Shown piece after piece: positions 1 to 9,466 of a DNA stretch of 32,351 nt (positions are counted from its first letter, which is position 1; each line of letters starts with the position of its first letter). Made by a program: the position numbers and the translations under genes. Source of the DNA: an uncultured Butyrivibrio sp. (GTDB lineage: Bacteria > Bacillota > Clostridia > Lachnospirales > Lachnospiraceae); assembly GCA_946404845.1 (NCBI GenBank), contig CAMJFD010000006.1, forward strand, positions 1-32,351, read 5' to 3'. Under the pieces are notes generated by a model. That model ran no database searches. It had not been told where the DNA came from and was given only the letters and a program-made list of their open reading frames with translations.

Positions 1-346
1 GCATGCTAGAAGCTCCGCCTGCGGCATTAAGAACAACACGAAAAGTCTTAATTTCCGTCGATGGCGGTATGTGGACTACTCCTTGGCTCATGCGAACAGA
101 TAAATAATATATATAGATGCTTGGTGGGGGAATTGCGATGAGTGTGAAAATTTACTTTTATAATTTTTAAGAATGATTTTGATAAAAAATCTATGGTTTC
201 GATATAAATGAAATTTCTTTTTTTATAATATGTCTTTAATTCATTAAGTATGTCGTAGCGTATTACTGTTTTTAGCAACTAATTTATAGTAGCGGGTTAT
301 AGCGGAGTTGTACGGATGGCATTTAGGATATGAAAGGAGAAGTTTC
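1..346. other. Gene-free left flank with leader of the GH16 operon
   Basis: No gene is supported here. Two forward frames are open from the window edge to stops at about 103 and 107, so the first 100 bases could be the 3' end of an upstream gene, but neither short peptide is recognisable. From about 105 on the sequence is very AT-rich and non-coding in appearance. It holds a candidate promoter (179-208) and a perfect TATAAT at 224-229 without a good -35 box. The GH16 ribosome site lies at its right end. Confidence 0.5.
179..208 (+). promoter_or_regulatory. Candidate vegetative promoter for the beta-glucan operon
   Basis: TTGATA (179-184) and TATAAA (203-208) each match five of six consensus bases, with an 18-base spacer. 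The start site would leave a leader of roughly 130 bases before GH16. A second TATAAT lies at 224-229. The region is so AT-rich that chance matches are likely. Confidence 0.35.
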
Positions 347-3300
347 ATGAGAAAGGGTAGAGGTATTCATGTGCTGGCTTTGGGGCTTGTGGCAGCACTT
401 GCGGTTACTAATGTACCGGTGGGAGTAAGTGCAGAGGAGACAGTATCAGATATGACGAATATTGATGATAAGTATTCTAATGAGGGTTATAGTCTTGTCT
501 GGAATGACGAATTTGAGGGTGATTCATTAAATACAAATGACTGGAATGTTGAGCAGCATGAGCCAGGATGGGTTAACTCAGAGCTGCAGAGATATACAGG
601 TCTTGATGAAGGGAACATCGAGGTAAGAGATGGAGGACTTCATATCAGGCCACATATAACAGAACAACAGGAAACAGAGACTGAAGATGATGTTTCTGCT
701 ATAGACGAAGATTCAGTGGATATATCAGGTAATGATGTGGTGCTTAAGAATTCTGAACATGTCTCTTTTGAAGTAAATGTGGGTGATAAAGCTACATCAG
801 AGACAATTGCACTTCAGGTTAATCTGGGCAAAATCGATGATAGTACAGAAGGAATGTCTGGTACTGTAATACAGCTGTCAAATATATCTCTTAAGGATAT
901 AGCAACAGGTGAAGAACTATTAAAAGATACGGATTTTGCTGATAATGGGAACTGGAATTGTGGAATTACAGCTCCAGCTACAGGATCTTATTCATCAGCA
1001 GATGGAATAGCTACTCTAATTGTTACAAATGCCGGAGATGCTAACTGGAACTACCAGTTACAGCAGGGCGGTATTAAATTAGAGAGCGGTCATACATACG
1101 AATTAACAGTTGATGCAACATCTACGAAAGACAGAATCGTAGAGATCAATTTACTAGATCCAGAAAATGGCTATGACTGGTATGGTGGCAGTAAAGTTAT
1201 ATTAACTGGAACTGGAACAGGTAATTCAAGCGCAGGACAGGATTCAGAGTTAAAAGAAATTACATCTGGACGAATTACAACTCAGGGGCTGCATGATTTC
1301 ACATACGGAAGATTTGAAGCAAGAGCAAAGGTTCCAGTAGGAAAAGGTTACCTGCCAGCCTTCTGGCTGATGGCTACAGATGAAGGTCTTTATGGTCAGT
1401 GGCCTAAGTGCGGTGAAATAGACATCATGGAGGTTATGGGACAGAACACATCCAAGTCTTACCATACTATCCATTATGGATATGATTCAGGTAGCGGACA
1501 CAAAGAGAATCAGGGCAATAAATATCAGAGAGAAACATCATATTCTGATGATTATCACACATTCCGTGTTGACTGGGAACCAGGCAGCATCAAGTGGTAT
1601 GTGGATGATGAAGAGGTATATAGCACAAATGACTGGTATACAGGACAGGATGACGCAAGTCAGCTGACATATCCAGCTCCATTTGATCAGAACTTCTATA
1701 TTATATTAAATCTTGCTGTTGGCGGCAGCTGGGTAGGATATCCTGATGACAGCGTATATGAGCATATGAATGAGGATGAGTTCCTGGTTGACTATGTTCG
1801 TGTATATCAAAAGTCAGCAGAAGAATATGAACAGATGGAACAGAATGCAAAGCGTCCAGAAGCCGCTGAGATTACATACAGAGAACCTGATGAAAATGGT
1901 AATTATGTAATAAATGGTGATTTTAGTCAGAATATCGCTATGGATGGAGCGGCAGATGCAACTAGTGACAACTGGAAGCTGCATCTAGAAAGCGACGCAG
2001 AGGGTACAGAGTATACAGTTAATGATAATAAAATTGAAATAAGACCAGCAGCAATAGGCGCGCAGCCTCATAGCATTCAGCTCAAGCAGGAGCAGATTCC
2101 TATGTATAGAGGCTGGGAATATGAACTGACATTTGATGCTGTAGCTGATGAAGACAGAAATATAGTTATAGACGTGGAAGGCCCTGACAGAGGCTGGAAA
2201 CGTTATATGCAGGATACTACAGTTCCTGTAACTTGTGAGAAGAAGACTTATACATATACATTTACCATGAACGACAAGACAGATGCTAATTCATCACTTG
2301 AATTTAATCTGGGCAAACAAGATTCTACAGCGGCAGTCAGAATTTCCAATGTGCAGCTGATTCATAAATCCGGAGATGAAATAGTTGATGGCAATGAGAA
2401 GACTATCAGACCAGATGGTAACTATATTTACAATGGCGGTTTTGATCAGGGTGAAAACCGTCTGGGATACTGGAATATCAATAATAAAGAGGCTGTATCT
2501 GTAACTAACAAACAGAATACAAGAATGCTCAAGGTTGTAGCTCCAGCTGATACAAGTACAGAAAATCCTGTAATTGTAAGTCAGGGAGACCTGTCTCCAA
2601 TAAATGCAGGTCAGTATGAGATGAGCCTTGAGGGTTATGTTGAAGGTGACAATACAGATGGATTAACAGTGAATATCGCTGGTCAGAGCTATGTACAGGA
2701 ACTTGGAATTAACAAGGACAAGCATTCCAAAAAGATTACTGTAGAACAGAATCTTGACAGAAAAGATTCAGCTATAGAACTTATTTTTACAAAGCCAGGT
2801 ACATACTACATTGATAATACATTTTTTGCAGATGATGCTCTTATCAAAAATGGTTCATTTAATGCAGGCCTGTCCGGATTTAGTCCTTATATCTATGACT
2901 CAGTTAAGGCAAGTTACGTTATAGATAATATGAACGGCAATGATAACGCCTTTGCAATAACAATTGATGATACAAAGGCGGATACTGATGATAATTCATG
3001 GTATGTTCAGCTCAATCAGGATGGAGTAAATCTTGAGAAGGGCAAAAAATACAGAATATCCTTCAAGGCAAAATCATCAATTGACAGAGTAATAAAATAT
3101 TCACTTCAGGAGTTTGAAGGTAACTGGACTAACTATAGTGGCACTGGTTCTGTAGAAATTACAAATGAATGGAAGAGCTTTAGCCATGAATTTATTATGG
3201 AGAGCGAAACAGATGCTAATACAAGATTCAATATAACAATGGGTTCAGTAGATGGCATCAGAATCACTCAGAAGCATGATGTATATATTGATGATATTGA

Positions 3301-3712
3301 GCTTATCGAAATTGATGGATCAGAGGATAAACCATCTGATGAGAGTAATACAGGCTCATCCTCACAGGAAGATCCTAAACCAGATGATCCAAATGCAGGA
3401 AGTTCAGGTGATGATCCAAGTACAGGTGATTCCGGTAGTGCTGCCAGTTCAGAGGCATCTAATGAGAGCTCTAATACATCAACAGAAGCTACTACTGAAT
3501 CTGGTTCAGCTGGAGAAGCATCAACAATAGATAATCCAGGTGAGAACGAATCTGGAGAAGGTTCTTCAGAACAGGTTGAACCACAGAAACCTGATAATGA
3601 TTACGTAGTAGTTATAGTTATCAGAAGAGTTGTCAGAACTGTTGTAACAGGTATAGCAAGAGCAGTAAAGGCAGTTAGCAGATTTTTTAGATCAATATTT
3701 GGATTTTTCTAA
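347..3712 (+). CDS. Secreted GH16 laminarinase-type endo-beta-glucanase with CBM4/9 domains
   Basis: Predicted extracellular endo-beta-1,3-glucanase of 1121 residues. ATG 347 is preferred over an upstream in-frame TTG (308) because GGAGA precedes it and it opens a clean signal peptide (basic start, hydrophobic core, cleavage after VSA, residue 29). The GH16 fold starts at about residue 48 and carries EIDIME (357-362): E357 nucleophile, E362 acid/base. The EXDXXE spacing is typical of laminarinases rather than lichenases. The fold is interrupted at about 103-303 by a CBM4/9-like domain whose halves are in swapped order. C-terminal CBM4/9-like domains follow at about 515-673 and 829-990, with a weaker one at 689-828. 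An acidic Ser/Thr/Gly linker (about 992-1085) leads to a 35-residue cationic hydrophobic tail. No LPXTG or SLH motif is seen. First gene of a GH16-GH3-GH94 set. Confidence 0.9.
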   Translation: MRKGRGIHVLALGLVAALAVTNVPVGVSAEETVSDMTNIDDKYSNEGYSLVWNDEFEGDSLNTNDWNVEQHEPGWVNSELQRYTGLDEGNIEVRDGGLHIRPHITEQQETETEDDVSAIDEDSVDISGNDVVLKNSEHVSFEVNVGDKATSETIALQVNLGKIDDSTEGMSGTVIQLSNISLKDIATGEELLKDTDFADNGNWNCGITAPATGSYSSADGIATLIVTNAGDANWNYQLQQGGIKLESGHTYELTVDATSTKDRIVEINLLDPENGYDWYGGSKVILTGTGTGNSSAGQDSELKEITSGRITTQGLHDFTYGRFEARAKVPVGKGYLPAFWLMATDEGLYGQWPKCGEIDIMEVMGQNTSKSYHTIHYGYDSGSGHKENQGNKYQRETSYSDDYHTFRVDWEPGSIKWYVDDEEVYSTNDWYTGQDDASQLTYPAPFDQNFYIILNLAVGGSWVGYPDDSVYEHMNEDEFLVDYVRVYQKSAEEYEQMEQNAKRPEAAEITYREPDENGNYVINGDFSQNIAMDGAADATSDNWKLHLESDAEGTEYTVNDNKIEIRPAAIGAQPHSIQLKQEQIPMYRGWEYELTFDAVADEDRNIVIDVEGPDRGWKRYMQDTTVPVTCEKKTYTYTFTMNDKTDANSSLEFNLGKQDSTAAVRISNVQLIHKSGDEIVDGNEKTIRPDGNYIYNGGFDQGENRLGYWNINNKEAVSVTNKQNTRMLKVVAPADTSTENPVIVSQGDLSPINAGQYEMSLEGYVEGDNTDGLTVNIAGQSYVQELGINKDKHSKKITVEQNLDRKDSAIELIFTKPGTYYIDNTFFADDALIKNGSFNAGLSGFSPYIYDSVKASYVIDNMNGNDNAFAITIDDTKADTDDNSWYVQLNQDGVNLEKGKKYRISFKAKSSIDRVIKYSLQEFEGNWTNYSGTGSVEITNEWKSFSHEFIMESETDANTRFNITMGSVDGIRITQKHDVYIDDIELIEIDGSEDKPSDESNTGSSSQEDPKPDDPNAGSSGDDPSTGDSGSAASSEASNESSNTSTEATTESGSAGEASTIDNPGENESGEGSSEQVEPQKPDNDYVVVIVIRRVVRTVVTGIARAVKAVSRFFRSIFGFF

Positions 3713-3726
3713 GAAACAATTATAAT

Positions 3727-3765
3727 CCATAAGTCCTGAAAATAGCTATACATCAGGACTTATGG
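3727..3765 (+). terminator. Intercistronic hairpin between GH16 and GH3
   Basis: The arms CCATAAGTCCTGA (3727-3739) and TCAGGACTTATGG (3753-3765) form a perfect 13-bp stem with a 13-base loop. No T-run follows, so it is more likely a 3'-end stabiliser of the GH16 message or a weak attenuator than a full terminator. The GH3 start is 50 bases downstream. Confidence 0.6.
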
Positions 3766-3814
3766 ACTATATTTGGTTATATATATTTAAGAAATAAGAC
3801 AGAGGGATAGTGTA

Positions 3815-6631
3815 ATGACTTCAAAGATTTATGATGCATCAAAATTTGCAGCAGTAGTTAGACGCGCGATAGCAGAAGGTATTGTACTGCTGGAAAATAA
3901 CGGGAATGTACTGCCACTTACAAAAGGTACTAAAATAGCGCTTTTTGGCCGCAGTCAGTTCAATTATTACAAAAGCGGTACTGGTTCAGGCGGAATGGTT
4001 AATACCAAATATGTAACAGGAGTATATGAGGCCCTAAAGGAGGATTCCAGATATAGTCTTAATCTGGAGCTGAGAGGACTGTATGAAGAGTGGATTAAGG
4101 ATAACCCATTTGATGCAGGAATAGGCTGGGCGGCAGAACCATGGTATCAGAAGGAAATGCAGATAACTAAAGAGATTGCTGCAAAGGCAGCTGAAGACTC
4201 TGATGTTGCAATTATTCTAATAGGCAGAACAGCTGGAGAAGATCAGGATAACAGTAATGCAAGGGGAAGTTATCTCTTAACTGAGGATGAAGAGGAAATG
4301 CTACAGAATGTAACAGAAGCTTTTGACAAAACTGTAGTCCTCTTAAATGTTGGAAATATCATTGATATGAAGTGGGTTAAAAAATACAATCCATCAGCTG
4401 TTGCCTATATATGGCAAGGCGGTCAGGAAGGCGGAAACGGAGTCCTGGACGTATTATCAGGTGATGTTACTCCATCTGGAAAGCTTACAGATACTATTGC
4501 GCGAGATATAGAAGATTACCCTTCCACAGCAAATTTTGGTGGTGATAAATTCAATGTCCAGCAGGAAGATATTTATGTAGGTTATAGATATTTTGAGACA
4601 TTTGCGCCTGATAAAGTCATCTATCCTTTTGGTTATGGACTATCCTATACAAGTTTTGACATAGAGTTTGATTCATTTATCTATGGAAATGGCACAGCAA
4701 GAATTACAGCTATAGTTACTAATAAAGGACAGTATAAGGGACAGGAGACTCTTCAGCTATATGTATCCAAACCTCAGGGACTTCTGGGACAGCCAGCAAG
4801 AGAACTGGTAGCATTTGCCAAGACAAGTGAGCTGGAACCTGGAGATAAACAGGTAATTAGGTTTGTAGTAAGTGATTATATGATGTCTGGTTATGATGAC
4901 AGTGGTATCACAGGCCATAAGAGCTGCTATGTTATGGAGAAAGGTAATTATAAGCTCTTTATAGGTTCAGATGTAAGGGACTGTTATCTTGCAGGAGAAT
5001 TTAATAAGAATGCGACGGAAGTCATAGAAGAGCTGCACGAAGCACTTGCACCTGTTAAAGCATTTAAGAGAATGAAACCAAAGCCATCTATAAATGAGAA
5101 TGGCACATATACAGTAAGTTATGAAGAAGCACCAGTAGCTATCGGCGAGAGAGCAGAGGATATAAGATTAAGCGAACTTCCTACAGATATTCCTGATCAG
5201 GAAAAGGGCATTAAACTTAAAGATGTGTGGTCTGGAGAAGCTGATATGGATGATTTCATCGGCCAGTTAAGCGACGAAGAGCTCATCTGTATTGTAAGAG
5301 GTGAAGGTATGAGTTCACCTAAGGTAACACCTGGATGTGGCGGAGCCTTTGGAGGAGTAACAGATGCTCTTATTGGAAGAGGTATTCCAACTGCATGCTG
5401 TACAGATGGTCCATCAGGAATACGTATGGATTCTGGCAAAAAAGCTTTTGCAATGCCTAATGGAACCTGCCTTGCATGCACATGGAATATGGAACTTACA
5501 GAAGAAATATATAAATGGGAAGGGTTGGAACTACGTAAGAATAAGATTGATGTGCTGCTTGGACCAGGTATGAATATTCACAGAAATCCTCTGAATGGAC
5601 GTAACTTTGAGTACTTTAGTGAGGATCCACTTGTTACTGGCAAAAATGCTGCTGCTCAGCTTCGCGGAATGCACAAATATAATGTTACTGGTACTATTAA
5701 GCATTTTGCACTTAATACACAGGAAAAAGGAAGACATACAGTAGAGCATATAGCTTCAGAAAGAGCAATCAGAGAGATCTATTTAAAAGGATATGAGATT
5801 GCCGTTAAAGAGGCAGGCGCAGCTGCTGTAATGACTACATACGGCTCAGTTAATGGATTCTATACATCATCCAGCTATGATCTTGTGACCAGAATACTCA
5901 GACAGGAATGGGGATTTGACGGAATAGTTATGACAGACTGGTGGGCTAAGGGAGGATATGCCGGTAAAGGCGATGCTACAGATATGGCATCTATTGTAAA
6001 GGCTCAAAACGACCTATACATGGTCACATCAAGTGCTGCTGATAATACTAACAAGGATAACCTCGAGGAAGCTCTTAGAAATGGCACAGTTACAAGAGGA
6101 GAACTCCAGAGAAATGCAGCTAATATCTGCAAATTTATTATGAATAAGCCGGTATTTAACAGGTTTATAGAGATTGATAACGAACTTGATATACAGCTTG
6201 CTGCTGAAGCAGATGATGATGATGTGGAATTTGATAATATCATAGACTGTCGTATTGATGAATCAGGTAAGGCATCAGTTGATCCAGATGTTATTAATAC
6301 AGGCAGAAACTGCAGCAATACTATTTCTGTAGCCTTTAAGGAAAGAGGAGATTACAAGCTCAAAATGACTGTGAGAGTAAATGCGGATAGTGAGCTTGCT
6401 CAGGTGCCTATGAGCATATTTAGAGATAAGAGTCTGATTCAAATGGCTACCCTTACAGGAGCTGATTCCGAGTGGAGAACAATCGAAGTTCCACTTGAAG
6501 GCTGTGCTCAGACATTTTTCTTAAAGCTATATTTTGCACAGGATGGAATGGAGATAAGAGATATCTCTTTTGAATTAACCAGGTCCAAAGAAGAAGAATT
6601 CAGATTAATGTTTGCTCGTATGGGTGAATGA
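3815..6631 (+). CDS. Cytoplasmic GH3 beta-glucosidase with inverted domain order
   Basis: Probable intracellular beta-glucosidase (938 residues, no signal peptide) removing glucose from imported gluco-oligosaccharides. The domain order is inverted relative to most GH3 enzymes. The alpha/beta sandwich comes first (about 8-245, containing LLENNGNVLPL), then a fibronectin-III-like domain (after YPFGYGLSYTSF, about 270-400), then the TIM barrel (about 480-790). The barrel carries DGPSGIR, GPGMNIHRNPLNGRNFEYFS, KHFALN and GFDGIVMTDWW, where D708 is the expected nucleophile. A further beta-rich domain fills about 800-938. The same inversion is known for Butyrivibrio fibrisolvens and Ruminococcus albus beta-glucosidases. 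AGAGGGA precedes the ATG. The GH94 start lies 16 bases after its stop, indicating co-transcription. Confidence 0.93.
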   Translation: MTSKIYDASKFAAVVRRAIAEGIVLLENNGNVLPLTKGTKIALFGRSQFNYYKSGTGSGGMVNTKYVTGVYEALKEDSRYSLNLELRGLYEEWIKDNPFDAGIGWAAEPWYQKEMQITKEIAAKAAEDSDVAIILIGRTAGEDQDNSNARGSYLLTEDEEEMLQNVTEAFDKTVVLLNVGNIIDMKWVKKYNPSAVAYIWQGGQEGGNGVLDVLSGDVTPSGKLTDTIARDIEDYPSTANFGGDKFNVQQEDIYVGYRYFETFAPDKVIYPFGYGLSYTSFDIEFDSFIYGNGTARITAIVTNKGQYKGQETLQLYVSKPQGLLGQPARELVAFAKTSELEPGDKQVIRFVVSDYMMSGYDDSGITGHKSCYVMEKGNYKLFIGSDVRDCYLAGEFNKNATEVIEELHEALAPVKAFKRMKPKPSINENGTYTVSYEEAPVAIGERAEDIRLSELPTDIPDQEKGIKLKDVWSGEADMDDFIGQLSDEELICIVRGEGMSSPKVTPGCGGAFGGVTDALIGRGIPTACCTDGPSGIRMDSGKKAFAMPNGTCLACTWNMELTEEIYKWEGLELRKNKIDVLLGPGMNIHRNPLNGRNFEYFSEDPLVTGKNAAAQLRGMHKYNVTGTIKHFALNTQEKGRHTVEHIASERAIREIYLKGYEIAVKEAGAAAVMTTYGSVNGFYTSSSYDLVTRILRQEWGFDGIVMTDWWAKGGYAGKGDATDMASIVKAQNDLYMVTSSAADNTNKDNLEEALRNGTVTRGELQRNAANICKFIMNKPVFNRFIEIDNELDIQLAAEADDDDVEFDNIIDCRIDESGKASVDPDVINTGRNCSNTISVAFKERGDYKLKMTVRVNADSELAQVPMSIFRDKSLIQMATLTGADSEWRTIEVPLEGCAQTFFLKLYFAQDGMEIRDISFELTRSKEEEFRLMFARMGE

Positions 6632-6647
6632 ATATAAAGGAAATACT

Positions 6648-9368
6648 ATGATTAATAATACTGGAAAAATAGAATTTATAGATAATAAGGGTAGTTTTAA
6701 GGTTTCAAGAGCAGAGAATACAAGTTATCTGTACTATCCAATTGCTGGTGAAAAAGGTCTTAAGAGCTCAATAACTCCTAATCTTGGAGGAGACTCAATG
6801 ATAGACCAGGAGACATTTGTACTTGAGCCTGTTAGCGTAGAAAATCTGCATAATAATAAGAATGCTCGCGGCTTTTGGCTATATATGGATAATGGAAATG
6901 TATGGTCTGTCACAGGTAATTCTGCAGAACAGGAGAATGATAAGTTTACTGCAGATCAGGACGATAGTCTTGTTACAGCGGGATTTATGTGGCATAAGGC
7001 ACTAAGAGCCAATTTAAGGTCAAGGATAGTAGCAGAGATAACTTCTTTTGTACCAGTTGACTGTAACGTAGAAATTATGTCAGTTACTATTAAGAACATA
7101 TCAAATGAGCCCAAGTCAATAGTTCCAATCGCAGCAATTCCTATATATGGACGTTCTGCTGATAATCTCCGTGACCATAGAAATGTAACTTCTATGCTGC
7201 ACAGAATACGTACTACTTCCGAGGGCGTTCTTATTAAGCCTACTATGTCATTTGATGAAAAAGGTCACAGAGTAAATGATAAGACTTATTACGTGCTTGG
7301 TTTTGATGATAAGGGAAGTACACCAGAAGAATTTTTTCCAACAGTGGAATCATTTATCGGAGAAGGCGGCAGCTTCTTAAAGCCTAGAAGTGTGTACAGA
7401 CAGGAATCAGGATGTCCTGCTGGAACAGAAATAGCCGGAAGAGAGGCAGTAGGCGGACTTAAATTTGAGAAGACTACTCTTGGCAGAAATGAAGAGGTTA
7501 CTTATACAATACTGATTGGCGTATCAGATAACGATGCACAGATAGATGAAGTTATAAATCGATATAAGGATGCAGAAGATGTTGAAAAAGAGTTTGACAG
7601 AACCAGAAATTACTGGAGTGATAAAGTCAATGTAAGCTTCCATACTGGAGATAATAATTTTGATGAATTCATGCAGTGGGTAGCTTTTCAGCCATTTCTC
7701 AGAAGAGTTTACGGTTGCTCTTTTCTCCCATATCACGATTATGGAAGAGGTGGACGCGGATGGAGAGATTTGTGGCAGGACTGCCTTTCACTTCTCTTCA
7801 TGGAGCCGGATAATGTCAGGAACATGATAGTAGCCAATTTTGGCGGCGTCAGAATGGATGGAACCAATGCTACTATAATTGGAGAAGGACTTGGTAACTT
7901 TATTGCAGACAGAAACGGAATTGCAAGAGTGTGGATGGACCATGCTTACTGGCCTTTAAAGACACTTATGTTGTATATCCAGCAGTCTGGTGACTACGAA
8001 ATCCTAAAAGAAGAGGTTCCATATTTCAAGGATTCCATACTGCATAGAGGTGCTCTTATAGATAAATCCTATGAGACAGAAGGAAGCAGACAGTATATAA
8101 ATGGGATTGATAAGTTAAAAGAATATAATGGATCCATAATAGAACATCTTCTAATCCAGAACATGTGCGCTTTCTATGAAGTTGGTGAACATAATGTATT
8201 AAGACTCAGGGGAGCGGACTGGAATGATGCACTTGATATGGCAGCAGAAAATGGTGAATCAGTTGCCTTTTCATATGCATATGTTGGTAATCTAAGAGAA
8301 TTATCTGCCCTGTTACAGGAGTATGCTGACAGATGCAAGGTCAATACCTGCAGACTTGCTCAGGAGCTTGAGATACTTCTTAATAGCGGATCAGATTATT
8401 CTGTAGCAAAAAAGACAGATGTACTTTCAAGATATATGGAAGCTGTAGAAGGGCATCTCTCAGGAGTGGTTGTAGAAGTTAAGATATCTGATATTACAAG
8501 AAAACTTGATGAGATGGCAGGTAAATTTACAGAGCATTTATCTAATCAGGAGTGGATTACAGGTGATAAGAATCAGGGATGGTTCAACAGTTATTATGAT
8601 AACAGTAAGAGAAGAGTTGAACGTTATGAAACTGAAGATAGTAAGACACGTATGATGCTGACAGGACAGGTTTTTGCCATAATGGGAGGCGTTGCTGACA
8701 AGAAGCAGATACAGAAGATTACAAAGGCTGCTGACAGATATCTATATAGAGAACAGATAGGCGGCTACAGGTTAAATACTGATTTTGGTGAATTTAAGGA
8801 TGATCTTGGCCGTATGTTTGGATTTGCCTATGGCGAAAAAGAAAACGGCGCAGTATTTTCACATATGTCTGTAATGTACGCAAATGCTCTTTATCAGAGA
8901 GGATATGCAAAAGAGGGCTTTAAATCACTGAATTCTCTGTATGAAGCATCCATGAATTTTGGCGTAAGTCATATATATCCTGGAATACCAGAGTATTTTG
9001 ACGCAGACGGAAGAGGTAAATATCCTTATCTTACAGGCGCAGCATCCTGGTATCTCTTAACTATGATTACAGAGGTATTTGGTGTTAAGGGAAGATCTGG
9101 TAATCTTGTGATAGCTCCAGCTCTTTTAAAGAAGCAGTTTGACGCAGATGGAAATGCATCAATAAGTCTTAACTTTGCAGATAAGAGATTTAATATAACA
9201 ATTGAAAATAAGGATCTTAAGGAAGTAGGAGCTTATAATATTAAGGCTGTCAGATTAAATAATATGAGGCTATCTATAGATTCAGCAAAGTCTAAAGAAT
9301 ACGTTATTCCTAGAAAGACAATAACTGAACTTGATCAGGAAAATGAGATTGTCATAACGCTTGGATAA
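6648..9368 (+). CDS. GH94 family phosphorylase, possibly laminaribiose phosphorylase
   Basis: Inverting glycoside phosphorylase of 906 residues, cytoplasmic, expected to cleave a beta-linked gluco-disaccharide or oligosaccharide with phosphate to release glucose 1-phosphate. ATG 6648 has AAAGG eight bases upstream; an in-frame TTG at 6612 inside GH3 is less likely. The N-terminal half is a beta-sandwich (about 1-300). The (alpha/alpha)6 barrel follows, with GRGGRGWRDLWQD (about 375-390) and RGADWNDALD, where the DWND motif (524-527) carries the catalytic acid region of the family. The C-terminal part has YPGIPEYF and GAASWYL, also typical of GH94. The length is nearer to laminaribiose phosphorylases (about 900) than cellobiose phosphorylases (about 810). 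The laminarinase-type GH16 upstream supports a beta-1,3 disaccharide substrate, but specificity is inferred. Confidence 0.88.
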   Translation: MINNTGKIEFIDNKGSFKVSRAENTSYLYYPIAGEKGLKSSITPNLGGDSMIDQETFVLEPVSVENLHNNKNARGFWLYMDNGNVWSVTGNSAEQENDKFTADQDDSLVTAGFMWHKALRANLRSRIVAEITSFVPVDCNVEIMSVTIKNISNEPKSIVPIAAIPIYGRSADNLRDHRNVTSMLHRIRTTSEGVLIKPTMSFDEKGHRVNDKTYYVLGFDDKGSTPEEFFPTVESFIGEGGSFLKPRSVYRQESGCPAGTEIAGREAVGGLKFEKTTLGRNEEVTYTILIGVSDNDAQIDEVINRYKDAEDVEKEFDRTRNYWSDKVNVSFHTGDNNFDEFMQWVAFQPFLRRVYGCSFLPYHDYGRGGRGWRDLWQDCLSLLFMEPDNVRNMIVANFGGVRMDGTNATIIGEGLGNFIADRNGIARVWMDHAYWPLKTLMLYIQQSGDYEILKEEVPYFKDSILHRGALIDKSYETEGSRQYINGIDKLKEYNGSIIEHLLIQNMCAFYEVGEHNVLRLRGADWNDALDMAAENGESVAFSYAYVGNLRELSALLQEYADRCKVNTCRLAQELEILLNSGSDYSVAKKTDVLSRYMEAVEGHLSGVVVEVKISDITRKLDEMAGKFTEHLSNQEWITGDKNQGWFNSYYDNSKRRVERYETEDSKTRMMLTGQVFAIMGGVADKKQIQKITKAADRYLYREQIGGYRLNTDFGEFKDDLGRMFGFAYGEKENGAVFSHMSVMYANALYQRGYAKEGFKSLNSLYEASMNFGVSHIYPGIPEYFDADGRGKYPYLTGAASWYLLTMITEVFGVKGRSGNLVIAPALLKKQFDADGNASISLNFADKRFNITIENKDLKEVGAYNIKAVRLNNMRLSIDSAKSKEYVIPRKTITELDQENEIVITLG

Positions 9369-9411
9369 AAACAGGAAATATTATAAAAATAGGTGTATTA
9401 AAGATAAAAGA

Positions 9412-9447
9412 ACCTGTCTCACGTTTATATGTGAGGCAGGTCTTTTT
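9412..9447 (+). terminator. Intrinsic terminator of the GH16-GH3-GH94 operon
   Basis: ACCTGTCTCAC (9412-9422) pairs with GTGAGGCAGGT (9431-9441), 11 bp including one G-U pair, with an 8-base loop and a T-run directly after. An A-rich stretch on the left side could let it also serve the convergent AraC gene. Confidence 0.85.
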
Positions 9448-9466
9448 TTATTATATGTTTTAAATA

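Noticed and set aside
308-346. TTG start extending the GH16 protein by 13 residues
   Set aside because: It would place extra residues before the signal peptide; ATG 347 has the ribosome site.
3727-3765. Full transcription terminator splitting GH16 from GH3
   Set aside because: No T-run follows the stem, and no convincing new promoter is seen in the 50 bases before GH3, so read-through is more likely.
5197-5481. Antisense ORFs inside GH3, GH94, rarA and other genes
   Set aside because: They are opposite-strand shadows of strongly supported genes, without ribosome sites or recognisable products.
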